NCBI GenBank assembly: GCA_028583405.1
Contig: CM053259.1
Span: 22,297,951 to 22,361,950, forward strand
Direction of reading: 5' to 3'
DNA from: Pogonophryne albipinna
Taxonomy: Eukaryota; Chordata; Actinopteri; Perciformes; Artedidraconidae
Length of the DNA stretch: 64,000 bases
The position numbers were made by a program, and so were the translations under genes. This document shows positions 33,177 through 46,100 of the stretch, piece by piece. The notes beneath the pieces were generated by a model. It ran no database searches. It was not told where the DNA came from and saw only the letters and a list, made by a program, of their open reading frames with translations. Within the stretch, counting starts at the first letter, position 1; each line of letters starts with the position of its first letter.

Positions 33177-34783
33177 AAGGGATGTAAACAGACTATTCAG
33201 AAAACTCAATACCAGAAAAGCGGCTGGCCCTGACAATGTCTCCCCCTCCACCCTGAAGCTCTGTGCTGATCAGCTGTCTCCTGTGTTTACTGACATCTTT
33301 AACACCTCCCTGGAGACATGCCACGTCCCAGCATGCTTCAAAACCTCCACCATCATCCCGGTTCCCAAGAAAACAAGGATCACAGGACTAAATGACTACA
33401 GACCCGTCGCCCTGACCTCTGTGGTTATGAAGTCCTTTGAGCGCCTTGTCCTGTCCCACCTAAAATCCATCACAGACCCACTCCTGGACCCCCTGCAGTT
33501 CGCCTACAGAGCCAACAGGTCTGTGGATGACACTGTCAACATGGCCCTTCACTTCCTCCTCCAACACCTGGACACAGCAGGAACCTACGCCAGGATCCTG
33601 TTTGTGGACTTCAGCTCCGCCTTCAACACCATCATCCCGGCTCTGCTGCAGGACAAGCTCTCCCAGCTGCACATGCCCGAATCCACCTGCAGGTGGATCA
33701 CAGACTTCCTGTCTGACAGGAAGCAGCACGTGAGGCTGGGGAAACACGTCTCTGACCCCCGGACCATCAGCACCGGTTCCCCTCAAGGCTGCGTTCTTTC
33801 ACCTCTGCTCTTCTCCCTGTACACCAACAGCTGCACCTCCAGTCACCAGTCTGTCAAGCTCCTGAAGTTCAGACGACACCACCCACATCGGACTCATCTC
33901 TGGTGGGGACGAGTCTGCCTACAGGTGGGAGATGGACCATCTGGTGACCTGGTGTGGGGAAAACCACCTGGAGCTCAACGCTCTCAAGACAGTGGAGATG
34001 GTTGTGGACTTCAGGAAGAACGCAGCCCCACTCGCCCCCATCACTCTGTGTGACTCCCCAGTAACTGCTGTGGAGTCTTTCCGCTTCCTGGGCACCATCA
34101 TCGCCCAGGACCTCAAGTGGGAGCAGAACATCATGGAGTCCATCCTCACCTCCTCCATCACCGTCTAGTACGCCGCAGCCACAGCCAAGGATAAGGGTAG
34201 GCTGCAGCGTGTCATCCGCTCTGCAGAGAAGGTGATCGGCTGCAATCTGCCATCCCTCCACGACCTGCATGCCTCCAGGACCCTGAGACGGGCAGAGAAG
34301 ATAGTGGCCGACCCCTCCCACCCTGGACACAAACTGTTCACCCCCCTCCCCTCTGGCAGGAGGCTGCGCTCCATCAAGACCAATACCTCTCGCCACCTGA
34401 ACAGTTTCTTCCCCTCCGCTTCCGGCCTCTTGAACAAGGCCCGACCCCCCCATTGACACATTACCTCTGCCACATCATAGACTATATGCATTACATTAAT
34501 GCACACAATGTTCATACTCCTTTCTGCACATATTCTTATTTCACATTTCATAGTTTATATTCTAAAATGCATTCATAGCATTCTATTCCCATGTAAATTA
34601 CTGCTTTATTTAATTTGTATTGCTATTTAACTGCATTTTATTACGGTGTAACAGATTTTTTGTTTTATATTAGATTTCTTGTTTTTTATATGTTATGTAT
34701 GCACCATGACATCAAGTCAAATTCCTAGTATGTGCGAACCTACCTGGCAATAAACCTGTTTCTGATTCTGATTTCTGATTTCT
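33177..34783 (+). pseudogene. L2-like LINE: reverse transcriptase and 3' tail, broken
   Basis: The frame begins [20 protein letters not shown] and continues with [39 protein letters not shown] (motif A with its Asp) and [20 protein letters not shown] (motif B). A 2-base loss at about 33,870 shifts the frame at the FADD catalytic motif. Reading resumes in another frame to TAG at 34,166-34,168 and again beyond it (LPSGRRLRSIKTNTSRHLNS). The 3' untranslated region ends TGGCAATAAACCTGTTTCTG with a TTCTGA-repeat tail, as in fish L2/Rex-type elements. It is 5'-truncated and interrupted by the hAT element at 32,347-33,176. Confidence 0.9.
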
Positions 34784-35340
34784 CAGTTATATCATAGCGA
34801 CATCTAAATAAAATGTAAAACATGTGCAAACCATCAATCCACAATAAAGCCAAATGTGGGCTTAATGATGTGTTGAATTTATTCTGGTCCCTTTTAAAGC
34901 AACACTCACTTACCGGGTACCACATTTAGAAATATTATTGTGGAGCGAAGGGGGAATTAAGCACTATTCTGAAAAATAATGCTTTTTGAATGTTTGCACA
35001 GAATAAGTAAGTGGATTATTTTGGAAAAATGAATAAAATGCTTTTATTTTATACTGCGTTTTTTGGTATATCCAGATTTCATGTAAATCCTTTTCTACAT
35101 CTAAACGTATAGTTTTTATTATTTTATTTTATTTTGTGGTTGTTTTTTCTTGGCAATAAACCTGTTTCTGATTCTGCTGTCCCCTGAAATCATGTCTTGA
35201 AAAGATCTCTCATGGTCAGCATGGGGATGAGAAACTATTAAAGCAACCAAAACTATTTTCATGTGTCAATACACATGAAAATAGTTAGATAGATAGATTC
35301 GAAATAAATCTTGGCCTATCATTTAATTTAAAATGAAGCA
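34784..35340. other. Intergenic sequence with a second LINE tail
   Basis: TTGGCAATAAACCTGTTTCTGATTCTG recurs at about 35,151-35,178, a second copy of the 3' end of the LINE ending at 34,783, with AT-rich sequence before it. It is followed by a short TAGA repeat at 35,284-35,298. Confidence 0.5.
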
Positions 35341-35668
35341 GCAGTAACACATGTGTCAAAGGGACCTCAGCTTAGCCCTGAGTGTCTTTGGGTTTCAAGA
35401 CACGCCCTGTAAATACCGGGGCTGAGGAGGAGGAGGATCGGGTGAAAGTGGAGCGGGGGGAAAGAGGAGAACCCGTCCCCTGGATGTCTGAAGTATGCGG
35501 GGCTCGTCCTCTCAGACCTTACGTCAGCCGGGACTCTTAACGCAGACTGCGGTGCACGGAGATGTCGGCGATGGGACGAGGATGCAGCACACCTGCGGCC
35601 GGCGGCGCGTGGAGGCTTTAAAACGGGACTAATTCTGGATTCAATGCATTTGCTGATCCTCACCAGTG
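35341..35668 (+). promoter_or_regulatory. ccn4: ccn4 promoter and 5' untranslated region
   Basis: This GC-rich block directly precedes the ccn4 start codon. It contains TTACGTCA (35,519-35,526), a cAMP response element, and TCAAAGG (35,356-35,362), a TCF/LEF-type site. In mammals WISP1 is induced by WNT1/beta-catenin and its promoter has been reported to depend on a CREB site, so both motifs fit. No canonical TATA box was seen near the expected start. The transcription start is not fixed. Confidence 0.55.
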
Positions 35669-38600
35669 ATGAGTTGGCTCCTGTTGTGGATTCTCACTGC
35701 AGCCGGGATTCAACAGGTGGGATGGAGGATTGATTTGTTATTAAGTAGGCCTATTCCCAAAAATATTGAAAACATGAAATCAATCTGCACACTTAGCGCA
35801 CTTTCAGTATGCAGATCAGCAGTGTGGTTAATGATATTGTGGAACTGTGCATGTGTTGCCTATGAAGTTGTGTCAGTGTTACTGGAAAAAAACATAAGCT
35901 GCTGACAGTGTGTTAATACTTCACAGTAAGTTTTAGTGACTTTTAAAATATGTTTATTCCTTAAAGTATTTGTATCAGCTTGTACCGCTGAATTGGTCGG
36001 TTTTTGTAACCACGTTGTTATTCAAGGCAACATCAGTTCAGGGAATGACATCAAAAATAAGTTGGCAGTAGATCTGTAGATGTGGCCCCAAAACAGAAGT
36101 CAGTGCAGCCTGTGGAAAGTGTTCTTGTCTTGTGACTAGATGGGATGGACTGACTAACCTGGACTCCATTCTCTGCAAATGTTTCCCTTTAGAGATGGTT
36201 TTGTCATCAATCATCCCTGAGGTTAAACTTGCAGTGTGAGATGCTGGCAGTTTCCATTCAGCAGATTCACGTCTCATCGTTTGTTATATTTTACTGCCCC
36301 CTCGTGGTTATATAGGAAATAGCTTTTTTTAATGCCTTCAATAATGTTTTCCTGTTTCAACTTTTGAAAACATGGGTAAAAAAAGGGATCATAATAATAC
36401 ATTATTTAATATGGGATGTTATAACAGTAAAAACAATGTCGTTTTTCACATTTGTATTACTTTCATAACATATTTTAAATTATGAAAATGCTGTATTCCC
36501 TTGAAGTACCACAAGCTTTTGTAGAGAAATTTTGCAAAGCAGTACCACTGTGTCAGTTTGTCTAATTCACCCTGGCCTTTTTAGAAAAACCGTCCCTTTT
36601 TTAGTGTTTACCCACATCCTTAGGGATGGGTTTGTTCATACTATGTGCACAGGTCAGAGGTCATCTGATCTGACCGGAAGAAACATCTCAAACCAGCAGG
36701 TGAAGGAGGGTTATCAGCCCTTGTCACTTCTGACAACAGAGAAAATAAATCACCATTATCTTTAGCTGCCACCTGTAAAACATGGCAGCTAGCGCATACC
36801 GGAAAACATTTGAAGAGATGACAGTTTTAAAGGGTTGTGTGAAGTATACCTAAATGTGTTAAATTGGGATCAGCTAGTTATTTTAGCATCTTTCGCTACT
36901 TGTAGTCTAGCTCAAGTTTTCTTAAATACTGGTTTCTCCCATTTACTGCTCTGTTACTGCGCCCATTCTCAAAAGTTATCAAATTATTTTTAAATAAAAT
37001 CACGCTTAACCTAGGAAAAATGATATTGGCAGAAGATTACATTAGGCTTTCCCCATGTTTTGATAATGAGCTTAGCAAACACCCACCTCTCTATTCTCTC
37101 CTGTCTTATTAGAGTGATGGACAGCTTCTGAGATGTGTTTAGTTTTTTCTGCCCTCCTCTCCGAATAAGCCTGCTAAGTAACTCTTCTGAGGAAGGGCTC
37201 GGTGGCACTGCTGTGATCAAAACTCATGTATCTGCATTCACTTTGAACAGCAGTTATTAATGACAATAATACCAATAATAGTGCACAAAACAAGCTCAGG
37301 GATATGACATATGGTTCGGCCTGCACTAGATGATTAAGCGTGTTTCCTCGCAGTTAATTGCATATAAAGTGTGCATGCACCAATGTGTGTCTTGTTTTAC
37401 AGGCTTGTCTTTTTAATGGTTCAGTGGCTCTTTACTGGTGCAGTGCTCTGCAAATTATGATTTATGAGAATGCAGACAATATTGGACCTCTAATGTAGTG
37501 TTTGCCTCCCTGATTAGTCCATTGTGGCAATAATAATAAACATGGTGTCACCTTCAACTCTAGGGTGTCTTAGTCATAAACACTGCGAATATCGCTTCAT
37601 GTGAGTTAAATGAAAATTGAGAGCCTCTGCATTATTGCCCAACAACTTTCGTATGAGCTTAAATGATGTTTACTTGTGTCAACTTTTTACAAAACAAATC
37701 TCAGTGTCTCTCTCACTCACTAAATTATGATCTGCTGGCTTTTTTCTCAAGCACACCATGTTCTCAAAACAAGCAGAACTACATTTGGCCTGTAAAACAT
37801 TTAATATGTTGTCTGAATAACACTTTTTAAATGACTGAAGACAGGCGTCCTGCTGAGACTCGCTGTCCGATGCTAACTCCATGTGCTAGGCTGTTAACGG
37901 GGCTCAGGTGGCCCGTTTCAGTGAGAACATCTGCTTTTAAAAGCTGCAGAGCTGTTAACTGTGTGATCTTGGCTTAACACAGCAGCTTGTAAGAGTGAAA
38001 ACACACTGGGGGGGGGGGGGGGCTTTGATTGAGTTTCATTGGCAGGGTTTTGTTACTGCTCAGCACAGTTGCAGATTCTAAATACGATGATGGAACACTT
38101 CCAGAGTGCTAAGTACGCACAAGACGAGACTATGCCATTGATTTAATACGATTATATCCACTGAGGGTTTAATTCATTTTAATAGGCTTAATTGATTTAT
38201 TCTCATCATGAAACAGACGTAGGAAGGCTGTCATATGGTTCACCACCTTATGTGTTTGAGAGCCTTAGGAGCAGCTACTTCCCAAGCCAACCTTACTCAA
38301 AACAGCAATGTATTTTAATAAATCAGGATAAAAAATATTAAACAATATTGCCTAACCACATGTGGTCATATAACTTTATGTAAAAAACAGTTGTTTTGAT
38401 GATGCACAAACAGAGAAAGTGTAGCCGCTGAAGCCTATTACTTTGTGTGACCAAAGCTAAAACTTCCTTAGAATGTTCACTAATGAGAGGCAAATTGATT
38501 TCATAATGTGAAGGCAATTGGTCATACTCTGAATTAAAAACATAATGTTTAAGTGAAACAGGATGGTAAAATTGCATTTATCTTAAAGAAAGTTGTTCTT

Positions 38601-41350
38601 TAACCTGTCCCTAAATGATCCATTCTCCTCTTTCCAGGCCTACTCCCAGAATTCCACGGCCATGCCGCCTGCCGTCACCTCGGCAGCTATGGACACGTAC
38701 AACCGCACGCAGTACTGCAAGTGGCCCTGCGAGTGCCCCAAGGCCCCCCCCACCTGTCCGCTGGGCGTGAGCCTCCTCATGGACGGCTGTGACTGCTGCA
38801 AGGCCTGCGCCCGGCAGGTGGGGGAGGTGTGCACTGAGGCGGACACGTGCGACTACCACAAGGGATTGTACTGTGACTACAGCTCGGACCAGCCTAGGTA
38901 CGAAAAAGGAGTGTGTGCATGTAAGTGTCACTCAGCAAAACCGACAAACAACAGACTTTACACAGCAGGTTCATTTTCTGATGTATTTAAGATTCCCTGT
39001 GCAAGCCACAGCACGGACCAGATTGTGTTTCTGTAGAGCAGGTGTTTGCTGCCATATCTACATCTGTTGTCATAGCAACAACCCAGGTGTCACTTGACCA
39101 GAATACTGATTCAGTAGCATGCAAGACAATTGTTCATCTCATCTTATTAATATTTGTTATTTCAGTAGTAGTTGCATTTTTACAGCATATATGTATGTGC
39201 ATATCTCAGTTTGATGCTATAGTAAATCACTTCAAACACAATGACAGCTGTTGCATGTCCAAAAATCTGATATAAATCATACTGAAATCCTTTTAGAAAA
39301 GACTTTCATATGTTTTGGTCTGGTTGCACAGAGAAATATATCCAACTCATGGACATACATAAAGAAAATGTTTACTTTTAATAATATCCTTGTCAAATGT
39401 CAACTGCCAGAGACTTGACTCATCCTTAGCCAAAAATATGCCTTAATCTTTTTTAGAAACGACATGTGTTTCATATTTTACAATTTTTTTCTTTACAATA
39501 AGTAGCTTGCTAAATGTAGTAGAATAGATCATTCCCAGCGTCAGTCACAACAAGGCAATCGGTTGATATCAGCCTGCAACACAACGTAATTTATTCTACG
39601 TTGTCAAACATTTTCGCCTCTAGAAATATGTTTATTCCTAATTATGTGTATTTGAAATACAATGACATTAACTTAGTTTTGTTTGCAGTTTGTTTGCATG
39701 CCTATAATATGTGACTGCTTGTCTTTACCAGATATGGTGGGAACAGGCTGTGAGCATGATGGCGTGATCTACCGTAATGGGCAGAGCTTCAGGCCTAGCT
39801 GTAAATACCAGTGTGTATGTGTGAACGGGGCCATCGGCTGTGTGGGGCTGTGCACGGAGTCCCAGCCTCCGAGGGTCTGGTGCCAAACCCCACGGCGGGT
39901 TAAAGTTCGGGGGGAATGCTGTGAGCGGTGGATTTGTGATGAACCCAAAAGAGGACGCAAGACGGCGCTGCGACACGCAATAGAGGGTAGGAAATGTATT
40001 CTATTGCTTTATGAAGATGGACTTTAACTTGCAAACTTTTTCCTCGTAACTGAATTTCCTTCTCATGTCGAGTAGATTAATTGGAATGCTCAGAGAGATC
40101 ACAAAAACGAGGTAATGCTAGGGAAAAACTAGGGGAAAAAAGGATTGGATCTTGAGGATAATGTTATAGAAAAGGTTGGAGGTGGCTATGCAAAGTATTT
40201 TAATAAACAACGCATATGGCCTCTTATTGATGTCATATAGTGTCTGTTTGGATAATTCTGCTCAAGGATTATTGCTAATGTACAAGAACATATTTGTAGA
40301 ATAAATCATACAGTTTTCCAATAGCAGATGGATACAATTGGATTTGGAAAGTAGGAGCAGTTGTTTTTGAATTGGTAGCACAAACATCTGTAGTTATGTG
40401 AGTCCAGGAGGATCACAAGGTTTGTGTGTGTGCACGGTGTGTGCAGGGACAAACCAAACCTTTCCTGTGGAAGCCCTCACACTGTTTTTGGGTCATGTCC
40501 AGTTTCCAGGGATTTATTGCAGCAATGTGAACAAGATCTCTTTGTGTTGCACAAGGGTACAAATCAGATCCAGATTACAAATGTAACAGTTTAGATTCAA
40601 ACAGAGACTGTGTATTATCCATGTGCTTCTCTTTGTAAAATAATACAAGCTTAACATTATTCAAATAGAAAACATACATTTAAATTGTGTAGCAAATGTT
40701 TACTGTAGCAGTTTTTTAGATAATTAATCAATTTTTCTCACTTTTCGTTGCTGATGCAGCTGCCCCAGCTGAGACCAGGAGCTGGCACAATAACTGCATT
40801 ACCCAGACTACCTCATGGAGCCCCTGCTCCAAGTCGTGCGACCGCGGCCTGTCCCTGAGGGTCTCTAACGCCAACGAGCAGTGTGAGCTGGTCAAAGAGT
40901 CTCGCCTTTGCAACCTGCGGCCCTGTGCGGTCGACATCACCAAACACATCAAGGTATCAATTCTGCTTAATATATTAAGCCGTCAAAATGATGATTCGCA
41001 AGAGAAAAACAGGTTGTAAAAAATATCTTTCTACTCCCTTCCTCCATCAGCCGGGGAAGAAATGTCTGAACATCTACAGGGAAGAGCTGCCCTCCAACCT
41101 CACTATCTCCGGCTGCACCAGCAGGAAGCTGTACAGACCCAAATACTGCGGCGTCTGCACAGACGTGCGCTGCTGCATCCCCTACAAGTCCAAAACCATC
41201 GAGGTGGAGTTCGAGTGTCCTAACGGGACGGGATTCACCTGGAAGATGCTGTGGATTCAGGCCTGCTTCTGCAACCTCAGCTGCAAAAACCCCAACGACA
41301 TCTTCGCCGAGCTGGAGAGTTACTACAGTCAGCCAGAAGTCATGAACTAA
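35669..41350 (+). CDS. ccn4: ccn4 (WISP1), CCN-family matricellular protein, complete, five coding exons
   Basis: The exons are 35,669-35,716; 38,638-38,920; 39,732-39,986; 40,760-40,953; 41,051-41,350. They splice in frame to 359 codons (human WISP1 has 367), one domain per exon. Exon 1 encodes the signal peptide [16 protein letters not shown]. Exon 2 is an IGFBP module with 12 Cys, including [23 protein letters not shown] and GLYCDYS. Exon 3 is a VWC module with 10 Cys, including [13 protein letters not shown]. Exon 4 is TSP1 with WSPCSKSC and six Cys. Exon 5 is the C-terminal cystine knot, [20 protein letters not shown] to [13 protein letters not shown], ten Cys. Asn-X-Ser/Thr sites occur in exon 2 and at NLTI and NLSC. 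CCN4 is secreted and acts in Wnt-linked skeletal and matrix signalling. It meets ndrg1 tail to tail. Paralogue a or b is not determined. Confidence 0.96.
35717..38637 (+). other. ccn4: ccn4 intron 1
   Basis: 2.9 kb, GT-AG. It holds a 15-G run at 38,008-38,022. No transposon end or internal exon was recognised. First introns of CCN genes often carry enhancers, but none can be pinpointed by eye. Confidence 0.6.
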
Positions 41351-41895
41351 CAGCGCTCCCTGCCTCTCTCAATTTGTCTGGCTTCTTTCTCTTATGCAGT
41401 GTTTTTGTATTCGGATGGATTATGTGCAAGGGATTTTCTTATGGTTTTTCTTTTTTCCTATTGGAAAAATCTGTAAATATGCAATATATATACCGGTCTC
41501 CAGATTGGATTCATAAAGCATAAGGGGCTTTAGAAGAATATTTGAAGAAGTGCTTTGCAAATGAAAACATTCAGACAGTGGATGTGTGAAATATTGAATG
41601 CTTAATTTATTTATGTTGCTTTTTGCATATGCCATAACATATGCTATGTTCTTGAGATGCTTTCACGAGCAGTACACATTGTCTGTCTTAAAACTCACAT
41701 GTACACTTAGATAATAAGGCGTAACTGTATATATTTTCTTTTATATTTCAAGAAATGTACGATATAATACTTGTTTAAAAGACAGATATGGACTGATATG
41801 CCAAAGATAAAGCCAATGCAACAATGAAAAGATCAGGGAAGTTCAGTTACAAGTTCATTTATTGTCATTTTTTTAATAAATACAAACTGTTATGT
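41351..41895 (+). other. ccn4: ccn4 3' untranslated region
   Basis: AT-rich sequence after the stop codon, with AATAAA at 41,875-41,880 as the likely polyadenylation signal. This gives a 3' untranslated region of about 0.5 kb. Extent is inferred. Confidence 0.5.
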
Positions 41896-43120
41896 CATTT
41901 GAATGCTTCTCCACAGCATTAGACAGTTGTGCATTGCATCTTTACAAAGCTGTGTTTGTGTTCTACAAAGCAAAATGTAGCTGTAGTGTGAGTGAAATAC
42001 AGGAGTAGAAGGTGTCAGGTAAGATCTATGGTTATCCTCATGTTAACATGTGGACCTATCACTTCACTCGCCCAAAAATCCACAACCACATGGGAGCATC
42101 ACGTCTAAAAAAATAACAAATCCATGGCACATCTTTGTTCCATTGTGCTTGATTGCATAGAAATCATCATAAAAAACAAAAAAATAACCTTGTTGTCTTA
42201 AGCCATGATCCATTAATAAAGCATACGATGTAAAACAGTTTGAATTTTCTGTTTGAGTATTTTGATTCATGACAAAGCCTCATTGGAATGTAATACAAAT
42301 GATAGTTTGATTCCTACAAATATTTCACCAATGAACAGCTGTTAAAATAACTCAAGGATAATGGACACTGGCATGAAACAATATAATTAGCTGTATATAC
42401 TAGAAGTCTGTCCGTTCTTTTTCAAAATGACATAGAAATGTTTGAGGCAAACAGCCATTTGTATTTATTATGTGCCTTCAATTCTCTCTCGACTTCTACA
42501 AATCTGCTCCTACGTACAAACAACAACTCTTCAGACATAGAAAAATAAGAATAAATGGTCAAAACAATTACAGTGAGAACAGAAAACAGTCATTTACAGT
42601 CAGGTATATTTGAGAAAGCTGTGTCAATATGGTAGTAATGGATAAAAACAGGATACAGGAATGCAGAAAATGGAATTAAAACATTTTTTATATATGTGGG
42701 GTTATGAGGGATAAATGTACAGGCTGGTGTACTAGTTAGTAGCCACAGCTTTCTTCCACATTCTCTGCTTCGGTGTCCCAAAATGCTGCGCTGCCCCCAA
42801 CTTTAAACTCATCTGACCAAGAAGATCAGAAGTATTTCTGTTTAAAAAATAACTGAGTACCTCAGAGTTTGAGAACAGACTTACTGTTGACCCTGAGCTC
42901 TCACTTAAAAGACATTCTATTTTAAATTGGGGCATCTCACCTGCACTGAACAATCGGCAGGTGAGTGTCCATTGTGCTTTTTTACGAAAACACATGCTAT
43001 CTTACTGCCCTCTCCGCGGGTGTGTAAGTGCGTAGGAATGTGTGTGTGTCAGTTACAGGCAGCGCAGCACAAACCGAAGGGACCTTGAGAGGTCTCAGTG
43101 CCTGGAGAGCGACGGTTCAC
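41840..43120 (-). other. ndrg1: Probable ndrg1 3' untranslated region
   Basis: The sequence after the ndrg1 stop has no other gene. Minus-strand AATAAA signals occur at about 42,464-42,469 and 41,858-41,863. Use of the distal one would make the ndrg1 and ccn4 transcripts overlap at their 3' ends by a few tens of bases. Mammalian NDRG1 also has a long 3' untranslated region. Extent is inferred. Confidence 0.45.
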
Positions 43121-46100
43121 TTAGCAGGACACTTCGGTGGACTTGGGCACAGCTTGGTCCACGTTGCTGTTGGCCAGGTGGCTGTGGCCGCGGTTTCCCT
43201 CGTTGGTGTGTGAGCGGGAGCGATTCCCCTCATGGGTGTGGGAGCGGGAGCGGTTTCCCTCGAAGGAGATGACGCTTGAGCCGGAGGCGGTGCGGGAGCG
43301 GACCAGGCGGGTCATGCTGGCAGCGGGCACTGAGGAAAGAGGAGGCGGGAGATTAACAAACTGCACAGTCAAGAACATTTTTGAGGGAGTTCTACTTTAG
43401 TTTTATATTCATTTCATAGTTTGAAAGGAAAATGTGGTTCATTTAACTCCACGACATACATTTGAATGCTATAGTTACTTGTTACTGTGCATGTTAAGAT
43501 TTTAAAGGCCTATAATTAGCGTACAAAATACAATATATAGTTAAACAGTAAATGAACTACCAAACCGCATATAAAAAAAGCTAGAAATACTTTAATTTCG
43601 ACTAATTCCAAATTTGAGATGCTCTTTAAAATGTGTATCTGAAATTAAATGAATATCCAATCAGGGGATAGTGGTCATTTATACGTCCATATTTTAAGTG
43701 AATTATAGTGATATAGCCACATGCTTTTCTTTAACTCTTTAGTTTTAAATGCACAATTCTTACTTCTACTTCTTTATCTATCCAAGACTAAGTTGAAGTA
43801 ACACCCCAGTGTATATGGGTCATTGTGAGTGAGTGATGTCTTGATTACTTACTGTATCCCATTCCCTGAATGAAGTACTTGAAAGCCTCTGTCAGTTTGG
43901 CAGGCTGCAGAGAGAAAAAGCACAAGTAGGGAGATAATTAGTCCTCTTGTCATTAATTACCACACTTGTTTTCATAACATTGACACCCTCAATCTCTCAT
44001 CCAGCAGTTTACTGCTCAGGCTCGGAGATATGACAGCTGCGGTGAGCAGGTGCTACACAGGATTACAACCTGTGCTTCATATCTGCCACTTGCTAATGCT
44101 CTTAAGTGCATCCTCCTTATGTCATCCACCCGTCACTCCATTATCCGACTCTGTGCTCAGCAACATTAACATGTTTCACAAAGCTTTTCTCTGTTACACA
44201 AAAACACACCTGGTCAATCTGGGGCATGCCTCCGCAGTCAGACATCTGAAGGGAAAACACAAAAGAAGTCATTAGCATTTAGCATGTTGGTGCTCGTACA
44301 TTCCCACAGCAGTGGACACACACCATTAACCCTCATTACACTCAACAGTCCCCTGTTCAACACACCTTTTTCCTGCTACCTATAGACTCTGAACAGTTAA
44401 CCCAAATAAATAGCGCCCATTTTAGCTCCAACAGCCATTTGGTTTCGATTGTAGATCATTAAAAGGTTGCCATGGGGCAACACAAGTAGGTCAGCTGCAG
44501 CAGATTGCGTCGTCGGAGGCAATATGCAAACGCACGTCCCCTCTTCAGCTTTCCTACCCCTGGTTAATATGTCAGCAGATAAATGCTGAGCCCATGGAAT
44601 CTTATCAGCCGATGCATTTCCATCAAGGCTATTAAGACCTGAATGAAGCTGAGGGAGGGGAGGTGGAGGGAGATTAACAGGCCTGTTTACCTTCAGCAGG
44701 GTGGTCTTTGTTGGGTCCAGCTTGGTATTGCACTCAACCTAAAAAGGCACAAATAAAAGAGGGTAAGTTCACTTATGCATCACATGTGTACGTTTAATGA
44801 AGACATTGCTATGCAAAAACAATGTGAAATAAAACATGAATTACCAATCTCAAACCTTTAACAGATTAAAACTACTCTGTCACTTTGTTTCTCTTCCCAA
44901 CTTTGCTCTTGCCTCAGTCATGGTAAACTAGTTTCCTTAACAATGCAATCTTGCAAATCTCCTTGGTTTTCACATGTGACTGCAGTTCATGGAAAACATG
45001 TTTTGTTGTTTTCCCGGTGGTCTAATCATTAGCACTGGAGCCTTGTTTTTAATTTAACAAAAGATTGCTCAACTCACCACAGCTTCCACGGCAGGAGAGC
45101 TGTCGCCAACAACCAGCAGTGAGTGGCACCTGGATAAGGAAGAAACACGCAATTACAAATAAGCATTGGGGAAATATTACGTTTTAAATTTAAGCAGCAG
45201 GTGATATTGCGGATTGATGCTTGATAACTTACTTGAGGGTTATGACTTTGATTCCAGGCATCGGCCTCTCAATTTCCAGATCCCTCCGGCTGCAGCGACA
45301 GACATAGGTTATAGAACATGTTGAATCTAAGGATGAACTTTAGTAGGTTAAGCTGACTTTTTTGTGTTTTTCTATACCTTTCGTAGGACTTGACAAAGAG
45401 ATGCAGGTTGAACTGGTTCATGTCGTGCATGATGTGGTGGCGGTATGTTCCGATCAAGTCGTGGTTGTTGTGGATCTCCTCCTGAGGTAAAAGCAAACAC
45501 ACAAAATCTGTTAGACTCACTGAGGACTGCAAACCTAGAAAAAGATGGTTAGTAAAAATATACCTCGCAACAGAAAGATAACTTAAATCTGTACCTTTCC
45601 AAAGAGGTGTCCGATGATCGCGTCAGGCGTGGCATGGGTCCATCCACTGATCTGAGTTTAGACATAAAAACTATTTAGCTAACGCACTGTGTAAGGGTTT
45701 CAAGTTAGCCTCTGGAGCTGATTCAGATAGTTATTTAAACTGTTCTTCATGTCTGTTACCTTGTGTGCTGCCCAGTCCATCCATCCCTCAGCACTTGGGT
45801 TGATGTTGATGAGCATCAGCCCCTCTACCATGTTTGGGTAGTCCAGCTATAATACAAAGTAACAGTAATGATTAATAACCACAATGCTGCATTAAGCTTA
45901 ATACATAGGTAAAGCAAAACTGGGGGCTCTGGGATCAGGCTGCCAATGTTTTGTGGTATTTAAAAACATCTTAATATGTGTTACCCTGTTGTCTTCTTAT
46001 TAAGTGTTAATGATGATGCACTTTGAATTGCCTATGTGTCTGAAAATGTGCTATATAAATAAACGTACTTTACCTTACCCTCTTCAGGGCATGGTTTGGA

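Noticed and set aside
33460..34551. Minus-strand open frames of 108-196 codons
   Set aside because: They are antisense shadows of the LINE reverse transcriptase, opened by its higher GC content.
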